Positions 12,908 to 20,689 of a stretch of DNA of 28,957 nt are shown in pieces. A program made the translations under genes and the position numbers. How positions within the stretch are numbered: the first letter of the stretch is position 1; every line of letters starts with the position of its first letter. The stretch is from contig JADJUP010000049.1 of assembly GCA_016716965.1 (NCBI GenBank), positions 1 through 28,957 on the forward strand, given 5' to 3'. The notes beneath the pieces were generated by a model. It ran no database searches and was not told where the DNA came from. It saw only the letters and a list, made by a program, of their open reading frames with translations. The stretch comes from Sulfuritalea sp. Lineage in GTDB: Bacteria; Pseudomonadota; Gammaproteobacteria; Burkholderiales; Rhodocyclaceae.

Positions 12908-15900
12908 GACGTAATGCCGTCCTCGAAAACGCCCCCACGGCACAGGTACTCGCAGACGCCGGGATCAAGGCACCGCTCCACCTCCCAGAATTCAAGGAGC
13001 CGGTTGAGCTTCCCCTCCGCACGAAGATCAGCAATGCGGTTTGGGATCTGGTTGGCCGCAACAACATGAACCTCCGGGCCAACATCGACAAGCCGCAGGT
13101 GTTCTACTCGATGAAGGCGTTTGAGGAAGCCAACGCCCGCATTCCACTGGTGGCTGACGACCTCGCAAAGACAACCGGCGACGACTATGTCCGTATGGTC
13201 GAGATCGACAAGGATGGTTATCAACTCGGGGCAAACGGCCAGCGAATGCCCGCCCTCGACCGAAATGGGCACATTCGTACCCTCGTAGACCAGAACTCGG
13301 GAGATGCCATCCCGGTCTTCGCTGGTCCTCGCGATGTGGCCTACCACGTCGATTGGTACGAAGCGAACGGGTACATCACGCCAGAGGTTGCTGGGGCTAT
13401 TCGCAAACTCGCTTCCATATCGGACGAGATTTCCCCGATGCTCAAGGCATTCAAGATTGAGCCAGACCCCGAGGCTAATGTTGGTCTCGATGGTGTCTAC
13501 ATCTCGCGTGGCCAGGTGAAGCAGGAGAGGGTTCCACGCTTCCGCCGAGAGCCGACCACCAGCCGCATCCCGTCTTCCGACAAGGCGCAGGCCTTCATGA
13601 CTGAAGGGGAATCTCTCCTCGCCGGGAATCGCTACGACCACCCGGTTGAGGCGATGCGGAAGTACGCGAAAGACCAACTCGACAAGATCAACAAGGCGAA
13701 CCTCTCCACGAACCTTTCATACGTGAGGGTCGAATCCGCCCTCTCTGGACAGGAACTCAGGCTTGGCGACCTCCAGTTGGACAAAGAGGCGCAGGCTCGA
13801 CTGGAAGACACGATCAGGAACATCAAGACAGCGAAGAAGGAGATCAAGAAGGTCTCCCTCCGCAAGAAAGGCATCGACCGTGACGTTCGGATGCGGCAGC
13901 GCAACGACGACCGTGTCCGCAAACTTCTTGATGTTGCCGCTGACCAGAGCCTCCAGTCGAATGCGCGCCGTATTGCAGCGAAAGATGCCTTCACACTGGC
14001 TCAATCAACCTTCGACGATGCCGCCAGTGCAGCGAAGGAATACCTCGACGCCACAGCCAAATTCGCAGGCAAAAACTCGGAGGCGCGTATTGCCCTTACC
14101 GAGACGCTGGACGCCGCCAGGAAGACCGTCAGAGAAGTTGAGGCGGTACTCAAGGATGAGGTCACTGCCGAGTCTCTCGACAACCTTCACCACATCGACG
14201 GGGCACTGGCACAGGCTGACGCAATTCGGAAGGCCGTTGCTACCGACATTGACCGCCTCTCCGACCGGCTGGCGGCACTGCCCCTTGCCGAACGCGAACG
14301 TGCCGAAGAGGCCACCCGTTTCTTCATGGACAAGGCGAAGAACCAGTTTGGAGATAGCGTCTCGGAACTCAGGGCGCAGAAGAACGCCGCAGTCGCCGCC
14401 GCCCGCAGGGAGACGACGGCTGTCGAGAACATTCGCTCTCGCATCACGCAGGGGAAGGTGGACGAACTCGAACGCCTCACGAGGCGTCGCGCAAAGGATC
14501 TGCGGGAGACGCTTTCGTATTCACAGGAACTACAGGGGAGAATCGACGAACTCGAAACCAATCTCCTCCCCCTCAATGATCACAAGCGGGAACTGAACGA
14601 CATCATCACACAGTCAGAGGTCTTCCGCCGCGAGATGAAGGAGTCTGGCATCCCCACGGGCTACTTCGATGCAAGTATCGTTGGAAACACATGGGCTGGT
14701 GTCCCCGTCCCGAATGAGATTGCAAACGCTGTAAACAAGTACAAGTCCGTACCTGGTGCTCAGCGGAAACTCCTCGCAGCGCTCACAATTCCATACGACG
14801 CAGTCAACGACGTGTTCCGGTTCATTGGGGCAACGGCTGACGTTTCACGAACGGCCATCCAGGGTCTACTCGGTATCGGGGAGAACCCCGATATTACCCG
14901 CAAGGGTATTGGTGTGGCAGTAAAGGCACTCAAAGATCCCGAGGAGGAGTTCACGTTCCTCAAGCAGGTCGAGCAAGAGATGGTTGATGAGGGTCTCGGG
15001 ACACTGGCCCGAGCCGTTGGTGTGGGCAAACTTGAAATTGCCCACGGCGAGTACCTTTTCCGTGGCGTCTCTGACGAGAACTCGATGCTCGCCGCGCTCG
15101 CCAAGAAAAAGCCCCTCTCGTGGTTTGAGATAATGTTCTCCACCCCCGGCAACGCTGAGCGTTATCTTCGCTACCAGGATTACATGCGGGCGGCAAAACT
15201 TGCTGGCAAAGACGTGGACGATGTCCGTGTCATCCGTGACTCCGCCAATGCGGCCAACATGGTCACTGGCCGCTCCTCGCATGGTGTTCTCGCCCCAATC
15301 ATTGGGGAACGAGGAAGTTCCCGCGTCCTCTTCGCAGGCCGCTTCGTCCAGTCACAGTTCGACACGGTCTACAATGCGCTTCTCGTCGGCGGGATCGAAG
15401 GTGAAGTAGCCCGTCGCTCCCTCCTCCGTCTTGTCCTTGGCGGTTCCGCCCTGACGTACATGATCAACGAGGCGAACGGCGAGAAGACCGACTGGCGTCC
15501 TATTGTTGACGGTATCCCGAACCCCAACTTTGTTCGTGTCCGCGTCGCCGGTCACGACATCTCGCTCTTTGGGCCGTGGGACTCGCTCGCGAAAGGGTTG
15601 ATCTCGACGTACCAGGGAGACCCGTCATCCTTCTTCCGCAGCAAGATGGCCCCCGCTGCGGGGATTATCTATGACCTTTCTGCCGGGAACCGGAAGACCC
15701 CCCTCGATGAACCAATTGGCTTCAACAAGGAAACCCTCGGGCAGTACAAGCCGTCTCCGTTTGGGCTGACCGATACTATCCAGGGTGTCATTAACGCCAC
15801 ACGGGGGGAGCAGTCCTGGACTGATACCGCCGCTGGTGCGGTATTCAATGCCCTCGGTCTCAAGAATTCCCCCCTCTCCCCCCGTGAGAAGTACAACAAG

Positions 15901-16797
15901 GAACTCACCGAGGCATATCCCGGTTGGTCCGCGAAGGATACCGATGGCAAGCCCATCGCTTACGCCCGTCCAGCCGATCCACTGGACGACCCTCTCTTCC
16001 TCCGTGAGTATGCAGCGAACCACCCGGACTCTGTCCCCGGCCCTGCTTCCGCCCTCGGCAAAGAACTAAAGGCAGTGCGGGACGAGTACGGGGAAGCCAT
16101 CAAGGCGAACAACGCCCGTTTCTCTAATGACGAGCGAACCCTCGGAGAATGGAAGGCTGTTCGCCACGACCTGAAACTCCAGCAGCGAACCGCCCTTGAG
16201 CCCATATTCGAGAAGATGCAGCAGGCGTTCGGTGACAAGGAACCTGAACCAGGCACACCCGCCGCATGGTTGGATTCCTACATGGCGACGTTCGAGAACG
16301 CTGAAGTGGAGAAGAACATCGATTTCGATCTTCTCGACAAGTACCAGGCTGAATGGCTGAAGGCGAATGGCGCTGTCGCACAGGACTACATCGACCAGTT
16401 CTTCCTCGCCGGGGCAGACCCGGTTGCAGAACGCGATTATCTGTACGCTATGCAGAAACTCAACGAGGACGGGTATTTTGACGGCGGAATGCCCAGGTAC
16501 ACGGGGATGATCTCAGGGCTCTCTGACAGGGAAATTGACAAGGCTAAAGCGTTCATCTCTGGGAGCGAAGAGAAGCACCCCGAACTCGCAGGGATTAAGG
16601 ATTACATGACCAAAGCCTTCATGATCCTCGATGCCGAAGGCTATACCATCGAACAGATTGTCGATGTTGTGAACTCGAACAAGAAGGCGTTTGAAAATCC
16701 AGTGTTCACGATCTACAAATTCGACAATCCGCAGCTCGTAGAGTGGCTGGACACCGGGAACTTCTACTCAACGCTCAAGGCTGTCGCTAGTCGTTAG
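12877..16797 (+). CDS. Giant virion-type protein, main part; resembles phage large polyvalent/ejection proteins
   Basis: The coding frame can be followed back from ATG 13066 to about 12877 (KSLGLAKHGVGRNAVLENAPT) with no start codon and no ribosome site. This is therefore the continuation of the gene at 11489, not a separate one; read alone, ATG 13066 gives 1243 residues. Layout after 13066: alpha/beta segment (1-170), long coiled-coil rich in Arg, Glu and Ala (about 200-510), a hydrophobic core with LFAGRFVQSQFDTVYNALLVGG and LLRLVLGGSALTYMI (about 750-810), then a mostly helical tail. The hydrophobic block with RFVQSQF and FGPWDSLAKG resembles the C-terminal part of large polyvalent or ejection-type phage proteins. 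Likely packaged and injected with DNA. This is inference. Confidence 0.75.
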   Translation, partial: KSLGLAKHGVGRNAVLENAPTAQVLADAGIKAPLHLPEFKEPVELPLRTKISNAVWDLVGRNNMNLRANIDKPQVFYSMKAFEEANARIPLVADDLAKTTGDDYVRMVEIDKDGYQLGANGQRMPALDRNGHIRTLVDQNSGDAIPVFAGPRDVAYHVDWYEANGYITPEVAGAIRKLASISDEISPMLKAFKIEPDPEANVGLDGVYISRGQVKQERVPRFRREPTTSRIPSSDKAQAFMTEGESLLAGNRYDHPVEAMRKYAKDQLDKINKANLSTNLSYVRVESALSGQELRLGDLQLDKEAQARLEDTIRNIKTAKKEIKKVSLRKKGIDRDVRMRQRNDDRVRKLLDVAADQSLQSNARRIAAKDAFTLAQSTFDDAASAAKEYLDATAKFAGKNSEARIALTETLDAARKTVREVEAVLKDEVTAESLDNLHHIDGALAQADAIRKAVATDIDRLSDRLAALPLAERERAEEATRFFMDKAKNQFGDSVSELRAQKNAAVAAARRETTAVENIRSRITQGKVDELERLTRRRAKDLRETLSYSQELQGRIDELETNLLPLNDHKRELNDIITQSEVFRREMKESGIPTGYFDASIVGNTWAGVPVPNEIANAVNKYKSVPGAQRKLLAALTIPYDAVNDVFRFIGATADVSRTAIQGLLGIGENPDITRKGIGVAVKALKDPEEEFTFLKQVEQEMVDEGLGTLARAVGVGKLEIAHGEYLFRGVSDENSMLAALAKKKPLSWFEIMFSTPGNAERYLRYQDYMRAAKLAGKDVDDVRVIRDSANAANMVTGRSSHGVLAPIIGERGSSRVLFAGRFVQSQFDTVYNALLVGGIEGEVARRSLLRLVLGGSALTYMINEANGEKTDWRPIVDGIPNPNFVRVRVAGHDISLFGPWDSLAKGLISTYQGDPSSFFRSKMAPAAGIIYDLSAGNRKTPLDEPIGFNKETLGQYKPSPFGLTDTIQGVINATRGEQSWTDTAAGAVFNALGLKNSPLSPREKYNKELTEAYPGWSAKDTDGKPIAYARPADPLDDPLFLREYAANHPDSVPGPASALGKELKAVRDEYGEAIKANNARFSNDERTLGEWKAVRHDLKLQQRTALEPIFEKMQQAFGDKEPEPGTPAAWLDSYMATFENAEVEKNIDFDLLDKYQAEWLKANGAVAQDYIDQFFLAGADPVAERDYLYAMQKLNEDGYFDGGMPRYTGMISGLSDREIDKAKAFISGSEEKHPELAGIKDYMTKAFMILDAEGYTIEQIVDVVNSNKKAFENPVFTIYKFDNPQLVEWLDTGNFYSTLKAVASR

Positions 16798-16906
16798 CAA
16801 TCAGTCGCAGTAGATCCACGATTAGTCCAAGTGCACCAATGAACACGGTGGCGAACACATACATCCCGATGTATGCTACCCACCCGAACCACCACTTCTC
16901 TGACAT
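16787..16906 (-). CDS. 39-aa single-span membrane protein on the minus strand
   Basis: The minus-strand ATG at 16906 has AGGGG about 8 nt upstream and encodes MSEKWWFGWVAYIGMYVFAT, then VFIGALGLIVDLLRLIAND. A charged N-terminal tip is followed by one hydrophobic span of roughly 25 residues and a short polar tail, with the Arg and Asp near the end. Its stop overlaps the last 11 nt of the giant plus-strand gene, so the two converge tail to tail. Upstream lies the region that also holds the scaffold promoter module. Single-span micro-proteins in phages include holin-like, antiholin and superinfection-exclusion factors; which, if any, applies cannot be told. Chance is less likely given the ribosome site and the composition. 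Confidence 0.6.
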   Translation of the reverse strand: MSEKWWFGWVAYIGMYVFATVFIGALGLIVDLLRLIAND

Positions 16907-16955
16907 TGCAAAACCCCTAACACAAATTGCCGGAGCAGAGTCCGACCTTACTGCA

Positions 16956-16992
16956 TGCTACACTTATCTTAATCGAGAGACAACTTCTCTCG
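16956..16992 (+). promoter_or_regulatory. Extended -10 promoter plus leader stem-loop before scaffold (module 1)
   Basis: TG at 16956-16957 and TACACT at 16959-16964 make an extended -10 box. No good -35 is visible. Nine bases later CGAGAGA-CAACT-TCTCTCG (16974-16992) forms a perfect 7-bp stem with a 5-nt loop, right where a transcript would begin. A perfect AAGGAGGT follows at 16993-17000, then TTG 17009. The same arrangement recurs near 19005 and 20626. Confidence 0.55.
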
Positions 16993-17008
16993 AAGGAGGT
17001 AGGAACTT

Positions 17009-18001
17009 TTGGCGGTAACCCTTCACCCGTCCCTGAGCCGGAAGGCCGAGGAGACGGTGCAAGAGGAACAGGAGATTGCCCCGGTAGCAGAAGCACCCGA
17101 GGCACCTGTCGAACTTGCCCCTGAACCAACGTCCGAAGTCTCGGCAGTCGAGGAAAGCAACACCCCAGAAGCCCTGGAGGCAACCCCGGAACCCGCAGTA
17201 GATCCCCGCAGGTGGATCGACCCGAGGCAGGGATATTACCAGGAGCTTACGCGCCTTGAGCGCGAAGACCTTGATTTCAAGAACGCGCTTCGCACCCGCG
17301 CTGGCCGTATGGCCGCATCCGAGTGGAAGCCGAAACTGGCGAACGCCGAAGCCGAAGTGCTGGAACTGCGGAAGCAACTCCAGCAGGAACGGATGAAGCA
17401 ATTGGAGCCAGAGGAAGTCAAGGAACGGCTCTTCCAGGACCCTCAGTTCCGCAAAGAGTATGACCAGGTAAACGGGATTGACCCGAACCTGGTACGCCAT
17501 CGCGCAGCCCTTGAGGCCCGCGTAACACAGGCGGAAGACTTTGCGGCACAGTACCTCCCACAGGATCAGATCGCAATTCGCGTAAATGCCCTCCACGGCG
17601 GGCGTTACGATGCAGTCCGCGATCAGGGCGGCAATGTAATCAGGCGGCTCAGCCCGGAGGAGTCCCTCCAGTGGTTTGAGCGCGACCTGAACGCCGCCTC
17701 TATCGCATACGTCAAGCAGCAGAACACTCTCGCCCCGCCTTCGGCACCGGCGACAGTGGCCCCTCCTCCCCCGCAGGCGGCAACCCCGCCCCCGGCCCCG
17801 GCAGTTGCGCCAGTCAAATCAAACTCCGCGCTCGCCCAGGCTTCGCCGGATCTCTCAACTCCTAAGTCTCCCAGAAGCGGTAAGACCATGCTGTACTCCG
17901 AGTTCAGGAAGCTCAATCCCGCTCAGCGGATGGCGCTCTACCGTACCAGTACGGACATTGAGCAGGCGTTCGAGAAAGGCGAACTCGTCAGGGACGAATA
18001 G
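17009..18001 (+). CDS. Scaffold-like head assembly protein
   Basis: A 330-residue protein starts at TTG 17009 behind a perfect Shine-Dalgarno. The N-terminus (20-70) is very acidic and Pro/Ala-rich. A helical middle with likely coiled coil follows (ANAEAEVLELRKQLQQERMKQ, about 110-130), then a Pro-rich linker (about 245-275), and a charged helical C-terminus (LYSEFRKLNPAQRMALYRTS). This layout, together with its place directly before the capsid gene, is typical of internal scaffolding proteins that guide capsid assembly and then leave. No protease catalytic motif is visible, so it is not a fused maturation protease. Name by analogy; no sequence-level family match is claimed. Confidence 0.68.
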   Translation: MAVTLHPSLSRKAEETVQEEQEIAPVAEAPEAPVELAPEPTSEVSAVEESNTPEALEATPEPAVDPRRWIDPRQGYYQELTRLEREDLDFKNALRTRAGRMAASEWKPKLANAEAEVLELRKQLQQERMKQLEPEEVKERLFQDPQFRKEYDQVNGIDPNLVRHRAALEARVTQAEDFAAQYLPQDQIAIRVNALHGGRYDAVRDQGGNVIRRLSPEESLQWFERDLNAASIAYVKQQNTLAPPSAPATVAPPPPQAATPPPAPAVAPVKSNSALAQASPDLSTPKSPRSGKTMLYSEFRKLNPAQRMALYRTSTDIEQAFEKGELVRDE

Positions 18002-18017
18002 CGCGAATAGTCACTCA

Positions 18018-18036
18018 GGGGCCGATAGTTAGCCCC
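18018..18036 (+). promoter_or_regulatory. Short stem-loop before the capsid start
   Basis: GGGGC (18018-18022) and GCCCC (18032-18036) can pair around a 9-nt loop, 11 nt before the capsid TTG. The stem is short and has no T-tract. It may modulate translation or processing between scaffold and capsid; there is no -10 box of the repeated type here. Confidence 0.3.
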
Positions 18037-18047
18037 AGGTTAATAGT

Positions 18048-18929
18048 TTGGCAAACGGGAATTTCACAACTACCACTGCCGAGAAGCACATAGATGAGGT
18101 GTGGGTTGAGGGCACTATTCGCGCCCTTGAATTCGCACTCGTCATTGCACCTTCGGTAGACCGCACCTGGGACTTCGTTGGGCACGGCGACACCTACCAC
18201 AAGGTACGTGTCCCGAACATCGAATCCCAGACCAAGTCCGCTTCCACCGGGCTCAACGCGACGGTGTATACGGATACCGAGCAGACCATCACGGTCACCA
18301 CGCACGACGCTTGTGCTATCAAGTCTGAGCGCATCGTGCAGGTCCTCGCTCGCAACGACCTCAAGTCCATCATGCAGTCGAAGATGGGATACTCCCTCGG
18401 GCGTGCCATCGACGTTCGCATTGGTGCGCTCTTTGCGTCACTCTCGCAGGCGGTTGGCATCCTTGGTGTCGAAGTCACCTACGACAACCTGCTCCGCGCC
18501 GTCCAGTATCTCGAAGATGCTGGCTACGACATGGGCAGCGACGTGACGTGGTTCTTCAGCCCCGCCCAGAAGGCGGGCATCATGAAGATGGACACCTTCA
18601 TCAACGCTTCGTACGTCGGTGAGGATGCTGCTCGCATGGCGCACGAAAAAGCGACCATCGGCACCTTCCAGGGTGCTCCCCTCAAGATCAGTAACCTGCT
18701 CACCGCTCCCGCCGCTGGCCAGCACGACAACGTGCTGTTCCACAAGGAGACGTTTGCACTCGTCATGGCGCAGGAGCCCGAGACTGTTCTCGACTCGATC
18801 GCCCTTGATATTGCCGACGTGGTCGTGCAGCACCAGATAAGTGGGATCGCGGAAGTTGACAGATATTCAGAAACTCCCGGAAATATCACGGCGACTGACG
18901 AGGGCGGCGTCTTCATTCGCGGTGTTTGA
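18048..18929 (+). CDS. Major capsid protein
   Basis: The 293-residue protein starts at TTG 18048 (ANGNFTTTTAEKHIDEVW) with AGGT upstream. It follows the scaffold and ends with a strong terminator, as expected for the most abundant virion protein. The N-terminal beta segment with TYHKVRVPN and the long helix SIMQSKMGYSLGRAIDVRIG are typical of HK97-fold coats. A mid region with DVTWFFSPAQKAGIMK and a C-terminal part with TVLDSIALDIADVVVQHQISG complete the pattern. GC-rich, uniform codon use suits high expression. Each segment is consistent with an HK97-fold coat of about 290-340 residues, although I cannot name the nearest subfamily. Confidence 0.82.
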   Translation: MANGNFTTTTAEKHIDEVWVEGTIRALEFALVIAPSVDRTWDFVGHGDTYHKVRVPNIESQTKSASTGLNATVYTDTEQTITVTTHDACAIKSERIVQVLARNDLKSIMQSKMGYSLGRAIDVRIGALFASLSQAVGILGVEVTYDNLLRAVQYLEDAGYDMGSDVTWFFSPAQKAGIMKMDTFINASYVGEDAARMAHEKATIGTFQGAPLKISNLLTAPAAGQHDNVLFHKETFALVMAQEPETVLDSIALDIADVVVQHQISGIAEVDRYSETPGNITATDEGGVFIRGV

Positions 18930-18973
18930 TATAGGGGAACCTAACCGCCATTCGGCGGGGACATTCCCACCAG

Positions 18974-19006
18974 AAGAGGGGGCCGAAAGGCTCCCTCTTT
19001 CATTTG
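18974..19006 (+). terminator. Rho-independent terminator after the capsid gene
   Basis: AGAGGGGGCC (18975-18984), a GAAA tetraloop, and GGCTCCCTCT (18989-18998) form a 10-bp stem with one G-T wobble, extendable by an A-T pair. It is followed by TTTCATTT. It lies about 45 nt after the capsid stop and right before the next promoter-like box. Confidence 0.85.
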
Positions 19007-19043
19007 GTACAATTGTTTTACAGGGTTGCAAGTTCTGGCAACC
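19005..19043 (+). promoter_or_regulatory. Extended -10 promoter plus leader stem-loop (module 2)
   Basis: TG (19005-19006) and TACAAT (19008-19013) form an extended -10 box immediately behind the capsid terminator. Ten bases later GGTTGC (19024-19029) and GCAACC (19038-19043) form a 6-bp stem with an 8-nt loop. AGAAAGGT and the ATG at 19056 follow. No -35 consensus is visible; the -35 position falls inside the terminator arm. Confidence 0.55.
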
Positions 19044-19055
19044 AGAAAGGTACGA

Positions 19056-19601
19056 ATGGAATCACTCAGGAAGCTCTACAAGCCGAACTTCGGCTGGATC
19101 GAGGGCGACAAAGAGTACGACATTTCGGAAGTGCGGCTCCGGTTTGAACTGGATGCGTCATTCGACCCGAACGCCGTCCTCCTCGCTGTCGCCGGGCAGA
19201 TAGACAAAGCCTTCAAGTTCCAAGAGCAGTTCAAAGACTTCCACGTCATTACCCGCGTCCCATCGAAGAAGAGGATGAAGGGCAAGAAGCCCTGTTGTCT
19301 TCAGATGGCGCAGCCTGCTGGTACAGAACTCAAACTTGTCATCCAGCCATCGGAATTCCAGGGTGACACAGACGATGCGCAGAACTTCGGAGAGATGTCC
19401 GACAAGCAGAAGCGCATCCATGTGGACGGCAAGGTGGACTGGGTGGTCATCACCCACATGTGGACGCCCGTGCATTACCGCAACCTCGAACAGGAGAAGG
19501 AAGATGCTGCGGTAGCTGTGCCCGGACTCGCAACGTGGGATCAGATCCCAGCGGAATACTGGCCGCACATTCGCAAGAAATTGCAGGAGAAGAACACATG
19601 A
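19056..19601 (+). CDS. Unknown protein after capsid, 181 aa
   Basis: ATG 19056 has AGAAAGGT at good spacing. The frame is open to TTG 19026, but that codon lies inside the leader hairpin. The product is a mixed alpha/beta protein, basic in the middle (PSKKRMKGKK, with CC following), ending in EYWPHIRKKLQEKN. It shares an ATGA junction with the next gene, so the two are co-translated. No family recognised. Position suggests a head-tail connector, decoration or accessory protein, but nothing in the sequence decides this. Confidence 0.72.
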   Translation: MESLRKLYKPNFGWIEGDKEYDISEVRLRFELDASFDPNAVLLAVAGQIDKAFKFQEQFKDFHVITRVPSKKRMKGKKPCCLQMAQPAGTELKLVIQPSEFQGDTDDAQNFGEMSDKQKRIHVDGKVDWVVITHMWTPVHYRNLEQEKEDAAVAVPGLATWDQIPAEYWPHIRKKLQEKNT

Positions 19602-20566
19602 GTGAAACGGTCCGCGCAAAGGGTTCGGGCGTACTACTCGAATCAGTCTTCGGAGACTCCCGCGATACGCTCTCTGGCTCAGTAGCCCGAGAGCGCAGCG
19701 GGCGAGTCAAGTATTGGAAGCGTCACCCGGACGGTTGGATTGCCCGTGGCCCCGACATCCGCACCGACGCGCCGAAGTGGCAGCAGTTCACGATGACGAA
19801 GCGGTGGCGGGAACTCCCTGACTCCTTCGGCATTGAAGTCCAGGGGGTGGCAGGCGGAAGCATCCAGCCGAACCACCCGGCACGAGGCGGGATGGAGCAC
19901 CACTGGCTCCTGACGTTCTTCAAGAACGGTGGCCTCACCTACACCTGCACGGAGGCCGATACCTTCGGCAAGCCCGGCGAGTACGTGATGCCTGCCGAAC
20001 AGATCGTGTCGATGGGTCTCCACCACGACTCCGAGATTCGCAGACTCCGCCCCGACCTCGAAGTAGCGGTTGACCTCGAATGCCCATATGAGCCGCACCA
20101 GACGGAAACCGGCGAACGCCGCCTGTTCTCCGCGATGACCCTGAGCGATGCCCAGAAGAAGGTTGACCAGCACGTTGTCGCCACGCACAGCAGCGTCATC
20201 GCCTCGAAGGCTGTCGGCAACGCCATCGCCGCTGCTACCGCCGACAAGGGCGGGCAGACTATCAATCCCGAACTCATCGCGCAGATTGTGGCAGCGACCG
20301 TTGCGGCACTGAAGGGTGTAGAGAGCGGAGCTATCGCTTCCGTGGCCCAGGAGACCCCACAGAAACCCGCAGGGCCGCGCTACCCCGAAGGCGACCCTGC
20401 CCCAGACTGGAAGCGCCAGTGGCTAATGGCGTGGGCTGCCGACAACGGTATCCCGATGCCCGAGAACCGTCTCTCGATGTCACGTGATGCGTGGTTCGAG
20501 TACGTCATCGAGGGCGGTGGTGTACAGGATGAAGTAGAGGAAGAAGCGGAACTGGTAGAAGTCTAG
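19598..20566 (+). CDS. Unknown protein, 322 aa, co-translated with the 19056 gene
   Basis: ATG 19598 overlaps the upstream TGA (ATGA) and has AGGAGAAG about 7 nt before it; the longer open frame upstream is a shadow of the previous gene. Regions: a Trp-rich basic-to-mixed domain (KYWKRHPDGWIARGPD, KWQQFTMTKRW) to about 175, a helical Ala-rich stretch (180-240), a Pro linker, then a small C-terminal domain with DWKRQWLMAWAADNGIPMPEN that looks like a SAP/HeH-like or short helical module, and an acidic tail EEEAELVEV. The gene ends before a terminator. Function unknown. Confidence 0.7.
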   Translation: MSETVRAKGSGVLLESVFGDSRDTLSGSVARERSGRVKYWKRHPDGWIARGPDIRTDAPKWQQFTMTKRWRELPDSFGIEVQGVAGGSIQPNHPARGGMEHHWLLTFFKNGGLTYTCTEADTFGKPGEYVMPAEQIVSMGLHHDSEIRRLRPDLEVAVDLECPYEPHQTETGERRLFSAMTLSDAQKKVDQHVVATHSSVIASKAVGNAIAAATADKGGQTINPELIAQIVAATVAALKGVESGAIASVAQETPQKPAGPRYPEGDPAPDWKRQWLMAWAADNGIPMPENRLSMSRDAWFEYVIEGGGVQDEVEEEAELVEV

Positions 20567-20591
20567 AGGTTCTACCCGTTATTCCTCGGGG

Positions 20592-20619
20592 GGGCTACTT
20601 CACTGGAGTAGCCCTCTTC
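20592..20619 (+). terminator. Terminator-like hairpin
   Basis: GGGCTACT (20592-20599) and AGTAGCCC (20607-20614) pair perfectly around a 7-nt loop. TCTTCC follows, a weak T-tract. It lies 25 nt after the 19598 gene and 10 nt before the next extended -10 box, the same order as at 18974-19013. Confidence 0.65.
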
Positions 20620-20625
20620 CACGTC

Positions 20626-20665
20626 TGTTACAATAGTGAAAACACCTGGACACTCAATGAGTGTC
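20626..20665 (+). promoter_or_regulatory. Extended -10 promoter plus leader stem-loop (module 3)
   Basis: TG (20626-20627) and TACAAT (20629-20634) form the box. GACACTCA (20649-20656) and TGAGTGTC (20658-20665) are a perfect 8-bp inverted repeat around one base, so the folded loop would be three or five bases. GAGG and AGGAAAC precede ATG 20690. Third instance of the module. Confidence 0.55.
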
Positions 20666-20689
20666 TACCAGTGAGGTAGCCAGGAAACA

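Noticed and set aside
11411..12943. A 510-codon open frame on the minus strand
   Set aside because: It is antisense to the giant gene, rich in Arg, Val and Gly as expected for the complement of GC-rich coding DNA, and has no recognisable motif or ribosome site.
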